From contig JAHHTE010000006.1 of NCBI GenBank assembly GCA_020024815.1, forward strand, positions 1-30,506: 30,506 nt of DNA, read 5' to 3'. Made by a program: the position numbers and the translations under genes. The DNA is from Mailhella sp. GTDB lineage: Bacteria > Desulfobacterota > Desulfovibrionia > Desulfovibrionales > Desulfovibrionaceae. The notes under the pieces are model-generated. The model had not been told where the DNA came from, searched no databases, and worked only from the letters and a program-made list of their open reading frames with translations. Below are positions 1 to 7,281 of the stretch, one piece after another. The number at the start of each line of letters is the position of its first letter. Within the stretch, counting starts at the first letter, position 1.

Positions 1-86
1 CTTTTGCATGCAAAAGAGATTTTATATTAAAAAGTTTTGATGGGAGAGCTTGAGAGGGAAACTTTTTCAAAAGTTTCCCTCTCAAA
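1..86. repeat. Dispersed intergenic repeat, copy 1 (palindromic head plus long hairpin)
   Basis: A perfect 16-base palindrome (CTTTTGCATGCAAAAG, 1-16) is followed by a spacer with ATTAAAAAGTTTTGATGGGAGAG. A near-perfect hairpin then spans 50-85, with arms TTGAGAGGGAAACTTTT and its complement around a 2-base loop. The same order of elements recurs at 9543-9630, and on the other strand at about 13351-13405. The hairpin lies just past the stop of the minus-strand glycosyltransferase operon, so it may also act as its transcription terminator, although no strong U-tract follows it on that strand. Confidence 0.7.
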
Positions 87-114
87 AATATCATTAAATT
101 AAAAATACACTCTA

Positions 115-1353
115 TTAATAATCTCCAAATATTTCATTATCTAATTTTTGTGTTTCAAGTAATTTTTCACACCAATCATTACCAGAAAAATAATCCATAA
201 ATCTCTGTTGATACCCTAATTTATTAGGAGTAAATTTTGCAATTTGTTGCTCTGTTGGTATTTTTATATCAAGATACAATTTTTCATCATGTGTTTTTTC
301 TGCAACTTTAATAAATTGTTCTAAAGTCTGCCTACAATATTTATAAGAAATAGCTTTTTGACAAACTTGCAAAGCATCTAAAATTAAATTTTGTTTTACA
401 AGACTTTCAATTAAAATTTGATACCCATCATGCCAAAAAGGTTCTTGATTTAATAAAGAACGACATAATGTATCAGAATAATTTTCTTTTATTTGTTTAT
501 TAAAACTTTTTCTTTTTTCTTCTGATAAACGTACATAACCAACAAAATCTTTTGTTAAAGCAGGAACATAACCATCTTGTGCATAATATAAATGTGCATC
601 ACGAATAATATTTTGCTTTCTTTCTGCTAAAAGTTGTCCATTACGCAAATTAACTTCTGAATCAAGACGTCCTGGTGTTTGACTTGTATGATGATATACA
701 ACACTATTTGTTATAACCTTTTGCATTTGTTCATTTTCTACATAAGCATAACACAAATCTATATCTTCAAACCCATTTTTAAAACCTTCGTAAAATCCAC
801 CTAACGCAAAAAATTCTTGTGTTCTACATAAAAGAACTGCACCTGTTATCACACGATATTTACGTGATTTTTTAACGACAGGGTGATTTTGTGGAAAATA
901 AGAATAAATATGAGCAACTTTACCTATTGGATTAAAAACAACACCACAATGTTGCACTGTACTATCAGGATATAAAAGTAATGGTCCAACCATACCAATA
1001 CGAGGATTTTCCATTGCCTTCACTAAGGGGGGCAACCAATTTTCCGTAACAATAGTATCATTATTCAAAAAAAGAATAAATTCATGCCCATCTTTTTTAG
1101 TTGCTTCTGCCCCTTGATTACAAGCAACAGCAAAACCTAAATTTTCTTGATTTTTTATATAGGTAAAATGATCTTTTCCAAATAAACTACAACCCATTTT
1201 TTCTGCATGGCTAGCTGTTTTATCTGTTGAAGCATTATCAACTAAATACACATGAATATCTTGTATATTTGTATATTTTACCAAAGACATTAAACAAGGC
1301 AATGTCATAGTATCCCATAAATTCCACACAGGAATAACAATACCAACGCTCAT
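115..1353 (-). CDS. Family 2 glycosyltransferase, tandem paralogue 1
   Basis: A 412-residue GT-A fold glycosyltransferase. It probably transfers a sugar from a nucleotide donor onto a surface glycan or protein; donor and acceptor cannot be told from sequence. The N-terminal half carries the GT2 signatures: the start MSVGIVIPVWN, VDN (38-40), NQENLGFAVACNQGA (68-82), the DXD-like LNNDT (96-100), GAVLLCR (171-177) and the catalytic-type EDIDLC (196-201). Residues from about 230 on are a helical extension with TPR-like character that ends in the shared tail W..LL.TQ.LDN..FGDY. No membrane segment or signal peptide is visible, so it is likely cytoplasmic. It is the last gene of a four-gene minus-strand operon, 26 bases after paralogue 2, with an AAAGGA ribosome binding site before the ATG. 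Confidence 0.88.
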   Translation of the reverse strand: MSVGIVIPVWNLWDTMTLPCLMSLVKYTNIQDIHVYLVDNASTDKTASHAEKMGCSLFGKDHFTYIKNQENLGFAVACNQGAEATKKDGHEFILFLNNDTIVTENWLPPLVKAMENPRIGMVGPLLLYPDSTVQHCGVVFNPIGKVAHIYSYFPQNHPVVKKSRKYRVITGAVLLCRTQEFFALGGFYEGFKNGFEDIDLCYAYVENEQMQKVITNSVVYHHTSQTPGRLDSEVNLRNGQLLAERKQNIIRDAHLYYAQDGYVPALTKDFVGYVRLSEEKRKSFNKQIKENYSDTLCRSLLNQEPFWHDGYQILIESLVKQNLILDALQVCQKAISYKYCRQTLEQFIKVAEKTHDEKLYLDIKIPTEQQIAKFTPNKLGYQQRFMDYFSGNDWCEKLLETQKLDNEIFGDY

Positions 1354-1379
1354 TATAGATCCTTTATTTATACCAATAG

Positions 1380-2621
1380 TTAAAAATTACCAAAAATAGT
1401 ATTATCTAAACTTTGTGTATCAAGTAAACGTTGATACCAATCTGTTCCCCAAAATGCTTTGATAATTTTATTTTTATTTACTTCCATTAATTTCTTTTTA
1501 TTTTCTATTTGTTTTTCACGCAATTCTTTTACTTCACGGTAACAATAAACATCTTTTGTTTGTTCTGCTAAATAAATAGCTAATTCTAAATTATATTGAG
1601 AAAAACAACAATGATTAAGTAAATAATCACAAACTTGTAATGCTTCTTTATATTTTTTTTGTTTTTGCAAACTTTGTATTAATAAATGATAACCATCTTG
1701 CCAAAAGGGTTCATCATTAATCATAGATAAACATAACATATCAGAATAATTACTTTGTATTTTTTTATTTAATGCTTTTTTTACATCATTTTGTAAACAT
1801 GCATAAAAAGTAAAATCTTTTAATAATGCAGGAACATATCCATCTTGTGTATAATAAATATGTGCATCAATAACAATATCTTGATTAAGAGAGTAAAATA
1901 ACTGACTATTTTTTATATCAATATCATTATCTAATCTTCCCGGTGTCTGGCTTTCATAATGATAAACAATACTTGTAGGTACTACTTGTTGAATTTTGCC
2001 TGCTCGAACATAGGAATAACATAAGTCAATGTCTTCCATGCCATTTTTATATTCTTCATAAAAACCACCTAATGCAAAAAATTCATGCATTCGACATAAT
2101 AAAGCAGCCCCAGTTATTATTCGTATTTTCCTTGATTTTATACTACATTTATGTTGTGAAGAAAAACATGAATAAATATGTTTAACTTTATTCAGTGGTG
2201 TAAACACTACTCCACAATGTTGCACTGTATTATCAGGATATAAAAGCAATGGCCCAACCATACCAATACGAGGATTATCTAAAGCTTTTACTAAAGGTGG
2301 CAACCAATTTTCTGTAACAATAGTATCATTATTTAAAAAAAGAATAAATTCATGTCCTGCTTTTTGTGCTTCTTTTGCTCCTTGATTACAAGCAATAGCA
2401 AAACCTAAATTTTCTTGATTTCTTATATACGTAAAATGATCTTGACTAAATAATTGTTTCCCTGTTTGTTCTGCTTTTTCTTTTGTTTCATCTGTTGAGC
2501 CATTATCAACTAAATACACATGAATTTCAGAAACATTAGTATACCTTGCCAAAGACACTAAACAAGGCAAAGTCATTTTGTTCCATAAATTCCAAACAGG
2601 AATAACAATACCAACACTCAT
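1380..2621 (-). CDS. Family 2 glycosyltransferase, tandem paralogue 2
   Basis: A 413-residue paralogue of its two neighbours with the same architecture: an N-terminal GT2 catalytic domain (MSVGIVIPVWN, VDNGSTD, FILFLNNDTIVTENW, GAALLCR, MEDIDLC) and a helical C-terminal extension ending in LLDTQSLDNTIFGNF. The block from AGHEFILFLNN to the VGPLL segment is almost identical to paralogue 3 at both protein and DNA level, whereas the C-terminal halves differ widely. It follows paralogue 3 by 27 bases and has an AAGGAAATATA ribosome binding site. The role is sugar transfer to a glycan, lipid or protein acceptor; a surface-glycan or flagellin-glycosylation role is possible but not shown here. Confidence 0.88.
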   Translation of the reverse strand: MSVGIVIPVWNLWNKMTLPCLVSLARYTNVSEIHVYLVDNGSTDETKEKAEQTGKQLFSQDHFTYIRNQENLGFAIACNQGAKEAQKAGHEFILFLNNDTIVTENWLPPLVKALDNPRIGMVGPLLLYPDNTVQHCGVVFTPLNKVKHIYSCFSSQHKCSIKSRKIRIITGAALLCRMHEFFALGGFYEEYKNGMEDIDLCYSYVRAGKIQQVVPTSIVYHYESQTPGRLDNDIDIKNSQLFYSLNQDIVIDAHIYYTQDGYVPALLKDFTFYACLQNDVKKALNKKIQSNYSDMLCLSMINDEPFWQDGYHLLIQSLQKQKKYKEALQVCDYLLNHCCFSQYNLELAIYLAEQTKDVYCYREVKELREKQIENKKKLMEVNKNKIIKAFWGTDWYQRLLDTQSLDNTIFGNF

Positions 2622-2648
2622 TATATTTCCTTAAATAAAAAACAAAAA

Positions 2649-3887
2649 TTAATAATCACCAAATTCATCATTATCAAATTGTTGCGTTTCTAATAAGTTA
2701 TCATACCATTCAGAACGTTGCCAATATGTTTTTAATTTTTGTGCTTTAATTTCTTTTCTACTTTCAATACGTTGTATCCGTAATTCAATATTATTTATCA
2801 TATTTTCAGCAAGCACAACATCATCAATACGTTCAGCAATTTTTTTAAATAATTCTAATGTATGAATTTTAGGATATTGTGCTAAAGCAAATTCACAATA
2901 TCCCAAAGCATTTTGTATATTATTTTGTTTTAACATACTTTCAATAAGAAAATAATAACCATCATGCCAAAAAGGTTCTTGATTTAATAATGAAAGACAT
3001 AGACTATCAGAATAATTTTGTTTAACTATTTTATTAAATTCTTTTCTTTTATTTTCCAAAAGACGAACATAAAAATTAAATTCTTTTGTTATTGCAGGCA
3101 CATAACCATCTTGAGCATAGTAAAGATGGCAATCTAAACTTATTGTATTACGCTGATGAAATAATTGAATATTATCATTTAATATATCATTTTGTAATCT
3201 TCCCGGTGTTTGACTTTCAAAATGGATAACAACACTTTCTGCAATTACTTGATGAATAAATCCTCGTTGCAAATACGCACAACAAAGATCTAAATCTTCC
3301 ATTCCATTTTTATATCCTTCATAGAACATACCACAATCAAAAAATTCCTTTGTTCTACAAAGTAAAACAGCACCAGAAATTAATTTATGCTTACGAGAAT
3401 GACAAACTTTTTCATGTTGATTAGGAAAAAAATGATATAAATGCCGTACTTCACGAAATGGGTTAAAAGCAACACCACAATGCTGTACTAAAAAAGTATC
3501 AGGATAAACCAAAAGTGGTCCAACCATACCAATACGAGGATTATCTAAAGCTTTTACTAAAGGAGGTAACCAATTTTCTGTAACAATAGTATCATTATTT
3601 AAAAAAAGAATAAATTCATGTCCTGCTTTTTGAGCTTCTTTTGCCCCTTGATTACAAGCAATAGCAAAACCTAAGTTTTCTTGATTTTTTATATAGGTAA
3701 AATGTTCTTTACTAAATAATTGTATTCCTATTTGTTCTGCTTCTTCTTCTGTTTCATCAGTTGAAGCATTATCAACTAAATACACATGAATTTCAGCAAT
3801 ATTAGTATACTTTGCTAATGACAACAAACAAGGCAAAGTCATTTTGCTCCATAAATTCCAAACAGGAATAACAATACCAACACTCAT
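2649..3887 (-). CDS. Family 2 glycosyltransferase, tandem paralogue 3
   Basis: A 412-residue GT2 glycosyltransferase, the first of the three paralogues in transcription order. The catalytic-domain motifs are MSVGIVIPVWN, VDNASTDET, LNNDTIVTENW, GAVLLCR and MEDLDLC. One residue is inserted in YPDTFLVQHCG compared with the other copies. The C-terminal extension ends LLETQQFDNDEFGDY. Its AGGAG ribosome binding site overlaps the TAG stop of the upstream HD-domain gene, and the two genes are only 8 bases apart, so their translation is probably coupled. The function follows from the GT2 family; the substrate is unknown. Confidence 0.88.
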   Translation of the reverse strand: MSVGIVIPVWNLWSKMTLPCLLSLAKYTNIAEIHVYLVDNASTDETEEEAEQIGIQLFSKEHFTYIKNQENLGFAIACNQGAKEAQKAGHEFILFLNNDTIVTENWLPPLVKALDNPRIGMVGPLLVYPDTFLVQHCGVAFNPFREVRHLYHFFPNQHEKVCHSRKHKLISGAVLLCRTKEFFDCGMFYEGYKNGMEDLDLCCAYLQRGFIHQVIAESVVIHFESQTPGRLQNDILNDNIQLFHQRNTISLDCHLYYAQDGYVPAITKEFNFYVRLLENKRKEFNKIVKQNYSDSLCLSLLNQEPFWHDGYYFLIESMLKQNNIQNALGYCEFALAQYPKIHTLELFKKIAERIDDVVLAENMINNIELRIQRIESRKEIKAQKLKTYWQRSEWYDNLLETQQFDNDEFGDY

Positions 3888-3895
3888 AGTTACTC

Positions 3896-5149
3896 CTAAT
3901 TAAAATCTGCAAGCAAAGCTTTTAAATCAAAATCACCAAATTGATAATTTTTGCATTCTGCTTTTATTCTTGCCATAGCATCATATAAATATGCTGATGC
4001 TACCCCATGATAAATTGAAGAATAAACTTCCAAAAGTGCTGCTAATGAATCACAAGCCTTTACTAATTTTCCATCTTTTCCATCATATTTATCTTCATTA
4101 TAATTTGCCATTTCTTCAAAAGAAGTTAGTGTATGCACAATTCCAAGTTCATCTTTATATTGTTCTAAAAATTCAGATTCAAATCCTACCCCAAGATAAT
4201 AGGATAAACGTTCAACAATATCCTCATACCCTGCACGACGTAATTCATCTAAAATTCGGCGTTCTAATTCATCTTTTTCGTATTGATGAATTATTTCTGG
4301 TAAATCTTTTATAGATTTTTTTACAGGATTTATAATATCACGAGTTAAAAGTTCGGGTAAATCATGGAATAAACCACAAAAAAAGTTATTAACACAACGA
4401 GCTTTTGATAAACCTTGTTCAATAGACATTATATAAACTAATAACGCTACAATAAACATATGTCCTAAAACAGAAGTTTCAGGTACTCTTGCTGTTTGCG
4501 ACCAACGAATTTGAAAACGTAATTGTCCACAAAAATTTGCTACTCTAGCAAAAGGATTACCTACATTAACTAATAAATCAGAAACACCTTGAACGTCTTT
4601 CATTGATTGTAATTGTTCAGTAAATGAAGCATCAATATCACGTAATTCTTCATCAAAGAAATTTAAAGAGCGTATAAGATTAAATTCCCATTTTGATGCA
4701 AATAAATGTGAGGCAGTTAAAATTCTTTTAGCAGGACTATCATCTTGATGATCAAGAGCATCTCTATGATAAGCAACAAAACGTTGCCAAAAACCATCAT
4801 CTATTGGACGAATAAGAGGTTCAAGCTCATCAAAAACCCAATTTGTTAATTGTTCATAATGTTCTCTATTTTCGCGAATTTGATAAAAAACAGGAGGCGT
4901 TATATCTGTAATTACAAGACGATATAAATAATCAAAAATACAACCTTCTATAATATCAACTCCAAGCTCTAATGCTATATCTTCTTCAAGATCACGTGCT
5001 TTTAATTGATATAATAAAAAAGCAGTAATCATTTTATGAGCTTGTTTATCAATTTCATAAAGTTCTACTGGACGTAATTTATCATTCCAACGACGCATCA
5101 TTGAACCAGAAAAAACAAATTGTAAAAAACTTTTTCTTATTTTCGTCAT
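3896..5149 (-). CDS. Double HD-domain protein, YfbR/HD_3-like phosphohydrolase
   Basis: A 417-residue cytoplasmic protein. Its C-terminal half (about 215-385) has the metal-binding pattern of HD-superfamily phosphohydrolases of the YfbR/HD_3 type: H230 in VLGHMF, H262-D263 in HDLPELLTRDIINPVK, and D367 in KACDSLAALLE. The segment HDLPELLTRD..NPVK closely resembles the YfbR nucleotidase signature. The N-terminal half looks like a decayed copy of the same domain, with H38 in KQAHKM and FDYLYRLVITDITPPV at 72-87 where the HD pair has become FD. It is the first gene of the operon with the three glycosyltransferases. The ribosome binding site is GTGAGG before the ATG. The substrate is unknown; 5'-nucleotidase or signalling-nucleotide hydrolysis is a family-based guess. 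Confidence 0.75.
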   Translation of the reverse strand: MTKIRKSFLQFVFSGSMMRRWNDKLRPVELYEIDKQAHKMITAFLLYQLKARDLEEDIALELGVDIIEGCIFDYLYRLVITDITPPVFYQIRENREHYEQLTNWVFDELEPLIRPIDDGFWQRFVAYHRDALDHQDDSPAKRILTASHLFASKWEFNLIRSLNFFDEELRDIDASFTEQLQSMKDVQGVSDLLVNVGNPFARVANFCGQLRFQIRWSQTARVPETSVLGHMFIVALLVYIMSIEQGLSKARCVNNFFCGLFHDLPELLTRDIINPVKKSIKDLPEIIHQYEKDELERRILDELRRAGYEDIVERLSYYLGVGFESEFLEQYKDELGIVHTLTSFEEMANYNEDKYDGKDGKLVKACDSLAALLEVYSSIYHGVASAYLYDAMARIKAECKNYQFGDFDLKALLADFN

Positions 5150-5330
5150 AATTACCTCACTTATTAAATTTAAAATGAATACTAGAAATAAGCAAGAAAA
5201 ATAAAAAAATTTTTTTTGAAAAAAAAGCGTGCAATTAATTTAAATATAGTATATACATACTTTGTTTTTACTTCTGCTTTCCCGTTACTCGCAGATTTAA
5301 AAGACATAAAACTTTTAAAGTTTGTGGTAT

Positions 5331-5367
5331 AAACTAAAGAATTTTAACGTTTTTTAGTTTCTTTTTT
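5331..5367 (+). terminator. Terminator-like hairpin upstream of the rplM promoter
   Basis: Arms AAACTAAAGAA (5331-5341) and TTTTTTAGTTT (5350-5360) pair with one G-U around an 8-base loop, followed by C and a run of six T. This is the form of a Rho-independent terminator on the plus strand. It ends two bases before the -35 box of rplM. No plus-strand gene lies upstream, so it may end an unannotated short transcript or block antisense read-through. The rest of the 5150-5330 gap shows only A/T runs and a short TCTGC/GCAGA stem. Confidence 0.4.
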
Positions 5368-5368
5368 G

Positions 5369-5397
5369 TTGACACCTAGTCAAAAAAAACCTATTAA
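5369..5397 (+). promoter_or_regulatory. Sigma-70-type promoter for rplM-rpsI
   Basis: A perfect -35 box TTGACA (5369-5374), a 17-base spacer and a -10 box TATTAA (5392-5397). Transcription would start near 5404, leaving a leader of about 30 bases with the AGGAGA ribosome binding site (5423-5428) ahead of the rplM ATG. Confidence 0.75.
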
Positions 5398-5435
5398 TCC
5401 ATCTTTGCGATTTAAGCGAGACAGGAGAGATATAC

Positions 5436-5870
5436 ATGAAAACTTATAGCCCAACTCCGGAAAACATTGATCGTCAATGGTTTTTGGTTGATGCTCAAGA
5501 TCAAATTCTCGGTCGTTTAGCATCTCAAATTGCACACCGTTTACGTGGCAAACATAAACCAGAATTTGCTCCTCACATGGATAACGGCGATTTTATTGTT
5601 GTTGTTAACTGTGAAAAAATTCGTGTTACAGGTAATAAACTTCAAAATAAAAACTACTACCACCACACAGGTTATGTTGGTAGCTTAAAATCTATTACCT
5701 TAGAAAAGCAATTGCAACAAAAACCAGAAGAAGTACTTCGTACAGCAGTACGTGGTATGCTTCCTAAAAACCGTCTTGGTCGTGCAATGCTTAAGAAATT
5801 AAAAATTTATGCTGGTGCTGAACATCCTCACCAAGCACAAGAACCTAAGACCTTGACTTTTGAACGCTAG
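5436..5870 (+). CDS. rplM: 50S ribosomal protein L13
   Basis: A 144-residue protein of normal L13 length (E. coli 142). It shows WFLVDAQDQILGRLASQIAHRLRG near the N-terminus and the L13 signature VRGMLPKNRLGRAMLKKLKIYAG (109-131), followed by EHPHQAQ. L13 binds 23S rRNA early in assembly of the large subunit. It is the first gene of a two-gene operon with rpsI, the common bacterial pairing. It has its own near-consensus promoter and an AGGAGA ribosome binding site 7 bases before the ATG. Codon use is more conventional (CGT, GGT, AAC present) than in the surrounding genes, as expected for a highly expressed gene. Confidence 0.97.
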   Translation: MKTYSPTPENIDRQWFLVDAQDQILGRLASQIAHRLRGKHKPEFAPHMDNGDFIVVVNCEKIRVTGNKLQNKNYYHHTGYVGSLKSITLEKQLQQKPEEVLRTAVRGMLPKNRLGRAMLKKLKIYAGAEHPHQAQEPKTLTFER

Positions 5871-5883
5871 GAGTACAGTACCT

Positions 5884-6276
5884 ATGTCTATTCATTTTGA
5901 TTACGGTACCGGCCGTCGTAAAACAGCTACTGCCCGTACACGTTTATATGCTGGAAGTGGCAACATTGAAATCAATGGTCGCCCAATGGAACAATATTTC
6001 CCACGCAAAACCTTGCAAATGATTATTCGTCAACCATTAGTTCTTACTAAAAATACTGATCGTTTTGACATTAAAGTAAATGTTAATGGTGGCGGTCAAG
6101 CAGGTCAAGCTGCTGCTGTTCGTCATGGCATTTCTCGTGCTTTATTGCAAGTTGATGCTGAACTTCGTGGAGTTTTAAAACGTGCTGGCTTCTTAACTCG
6201 TGATGCACGTAAGAAAGAACGTAAAAAATATGGTCTTGCAGCAGCTCGTGCTCGTTACCAATATTCAAAACGTTAA
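5884..6276 (+). CDS. rpsI: 30S ribosomal protein S9
   Basis: A 130-residue protein, the usual S9 length. The N-terminus has DYGTGRRKTATART, the middle NGGGQAGQAAAVRHGISRAL, and the C-terminus ends in the basic tail ARARYQYSKR, whose final arginine reaches the P-site tRNA anticodon in the 30S subunit. The start chosen is the ATG at 5884, because AGGAG (5869-5873) lies 10 bases upstream and overlaps the rplM stop. An in-frame ATG at 5860 inside rplM would add eight residues and has no support. The spacing and shared promoter place it in one operon with rplM. Confidence 0.96.
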   Translation: MSIHFDYGTGRRKTATARTRLYAGSGNIEINGRPMEQYFPRKTLQMIIRQPLVLTKNTDRFDIKVNVNGGGQAGQAAAVRHGISRALLQVDAELRGVLKRAGFLTRDARKKERKKYGLAAARARYQYSKR

Positions 6277-6304
6277 TACTTTCTTTCTCCAGTCCGCAAT
6301 TTCT

Positions 6305-6332
6305 ATGCCCCTTTTTCAAAAGGGGCATTTTA
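6305..6332 (+). terminator. Rho-independent terminator after rpsI
   Basis: Arms ATGCCCCTTTT (6305-6315) and AAAAGGGGCAT (6318-6328) form a perfect 11-bp stem around a 2-base loop, followed by TTTTA. It sits 28 bases past the rpsI stop and separates the ribosomal operon from the next gene. Confidence 0.75.
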
Positions 6333-6365
6333 TGCCCTTTATATACGATTTTTAGGTTGATAGCT

Positions 6366-6908
6366 ATGACTACTAAAACTATCCAACGCATATCTACAAG
6401 CCCTTCTATTATTATCATAGGTATGGCTGGTGCTGGAAAAAGTACAGTAGGAAAAGCTTTAGCACATTATCTTAATTGGGCATTCGTTGATACTGATAAT
6501 ATTATTGAAGCCAATTATGCAACTAAATTGCAAAATGTAGCAGATAAACTTTCAAAAGAAGAATTTCTTGATACAGAAGCTACAATAATACAAAGTATTT
6601 ATTTCAACAGAACCGTTATTGCGACCGGAGGTTCTGTGGTTTATAGAGAAAAAGCCATGGAACATCTTGCTAAACTTGGAGTAATTGTTCATCTCAAAGT
6701 TGACTTAGATCTTATAATAGAAAGAATAGCTAAAAATCCCGATAGAGGTTTAGCTATTGCCCCAGGGCAAACTATTGAAGATTTATTTTATGAAAGGGAA
6801 AAACTTTACCAAAAATACGCTAACATAACTTTTGAGGCAAAAAACTTGACACCAAAAGATTGTGTATTAGAATTAGTAAAGAAACTCCCAAATGAATTAT
6901 TACAATAA
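6366..6908 (+). CDS. Shikimate-kinase-fold P-loop kinase, probable homoserine kinase
   Basis: A 180-residue NMP-kinase-fold protein of shikimate kinase size. The Walker A GMAGAGKST is at 19-27 and the DTD metal/substrate motif at 42-44. The residues that bind shikimate in AroK are not conserved: the FR..E motif reads FLDTE (67-71), lacking the arginine, and the glycine triplet reads TGGS (87-90). The usual RPLL of the lid region is DRGLAI (126-131). In Desulfovibrio vulgaris a shikimate-kinase-like protein has, to my recollection, been reported as the homoserine kinase of threonine synthesis. That is my preferred reading, with a true shikimate kinase as the alternative. The ATG at 6366 is chosen with AGG nine bases upstream; an in-frame TTG at 6357 has no room for a ribosome binding site. 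Confidence 0.7.
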   Translation: MTTKTIQRISTSPSIIIIGMAGAGKSTVGKALAHYLNWAFVDTDNIIEANYATKLQNVADKLSKEEFLDTEATIIQSIYFNRTVIATGGSVVYREKAMEHLAKLGVIVHLKVDLDLIIERIAKNPDRGLAIAPGQTIEDLFYEREKLYQKYANITFEAKNLTPKDCVLELVKKLPNELLQ

Positions 6909-6933
6909 AAATTAAAATTGTTAAGCATTATAC

Positions 6934-6979
6934 TTACAATCAAACCAATAACGGATTATATATTTCTTATTAAGAAATA
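6934..6979 (+). promoter_or_regulatory. Possible rpmE promoter with overlapping inverted repeat
   Basis: A weak -35 TTACAA (6934-6939), 17 bases, then -10 TATATA (6957-6962). A 19-base inverted repeat TATTTCTTA-T-TAAGAAATA (6961-6979) covers the likely start of transcription and runs up to the AAGGAGA ribosome binding site of rpmE. Its place would suit an operator, but AT-rich sequence makes such palindromes common by chance. Confidence 0.35.
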
Positions 6980-6990
6980 AGGAGATCAGC

Positions 6991-7203
6991 ATGAAAGAAG
7001 GCATCCATCCAAAAGTTTATAAAGCAAAAATCGTTTGTGCTTGTGGTTTTGAAGTTGAAGCTCTTTCTTCTAAAGGTGAAGTAGTTCACACAGAAATTTG
7101 CTCAAACTGCCACCCATTCTATACAGGTAAACAACGCTTTGTTGATACTGCTGGTAGAATTGACCGTTTCCGTAAAAAATACGCTAAATTTGAAAACAAA
7201 TAA
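6991..7203 (+). CDS. rpmE: 50S ribosomal protein L31, zinc-binding type
   Basis: A 70-residue L31 of the C+ (zinc-ribbon) type. The four metal ligands are at the family positions: C16 and C18 in CAC, and C37 and C40 in CSNC. The C-terminal TAGRIDRFRKKY is the usual L31 ending. It binds at the subunit interface of the ribosome. It has a strong AAGGAGA ribosome binding site. The gene precedes DUF1385 and prfA, an arrangement I associate with Desulfovibrionaceae. A hairpin 27 bases past the stop probably ends most of its transcripts. Confidence 0.96.
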   Translation: MKEGIHPKVYKAKIVCACGFEVEALSSKGEVVHTEICSNCHPFYTGKQRFVDTAGRIDRFRKKYAKFENK

Positions 7204-7230
7204 GCAACGTAATAAAACGGATATATATTT

Positions 7231-7259
7231 ACCTCCTCAGTTTTCTGGGGAGGTCTTTC
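7231..7259 (+). terminator. Hairpin terminator after rpmE
   Basis: Arms ACCTCCTCAG (7231-7240) and CTGGGGAGGT (7245-7254) form a 10-bp stem with one G-U around a TTTT loop. The following T-tract is broken (CTTTCTAGTTTT), so termination may be partial and allow read-through into the DUF1385 gene 27 bases on. Confidence 0.65.
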
Positions 7260-7281
7260 TAGTTTTAGAGCATGGTTTCCA

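Noticed and set aside
1..3887. CRISPR-like repetition in the glycosyltransferase region
   Set aside because: The repeated sequence is the coding homology of three paralogues, not short repeats with spacers.
3991..4314. Plus-strand ORF opposite the HD-domain gene
   Set aside because: It lies opposite the conserved HD motifs, lacks a promoter or ribosome binding site, and its His/Leu-rich product is typical of antisense reading.
5860..5883. Upstream in-frame ATG for rpsI
   Set aside because: It lies inside rplM, has no ribosome binding site, and would add eight residues not seen in S9. The ATG at 5884 has AGGAG at the right distance.
6357..6365. TTG start for the shikimate-kinase-like gene
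   Set aside because: The only AGG is directly next to it, so no spacing is left; the ATG at 6366 fits.
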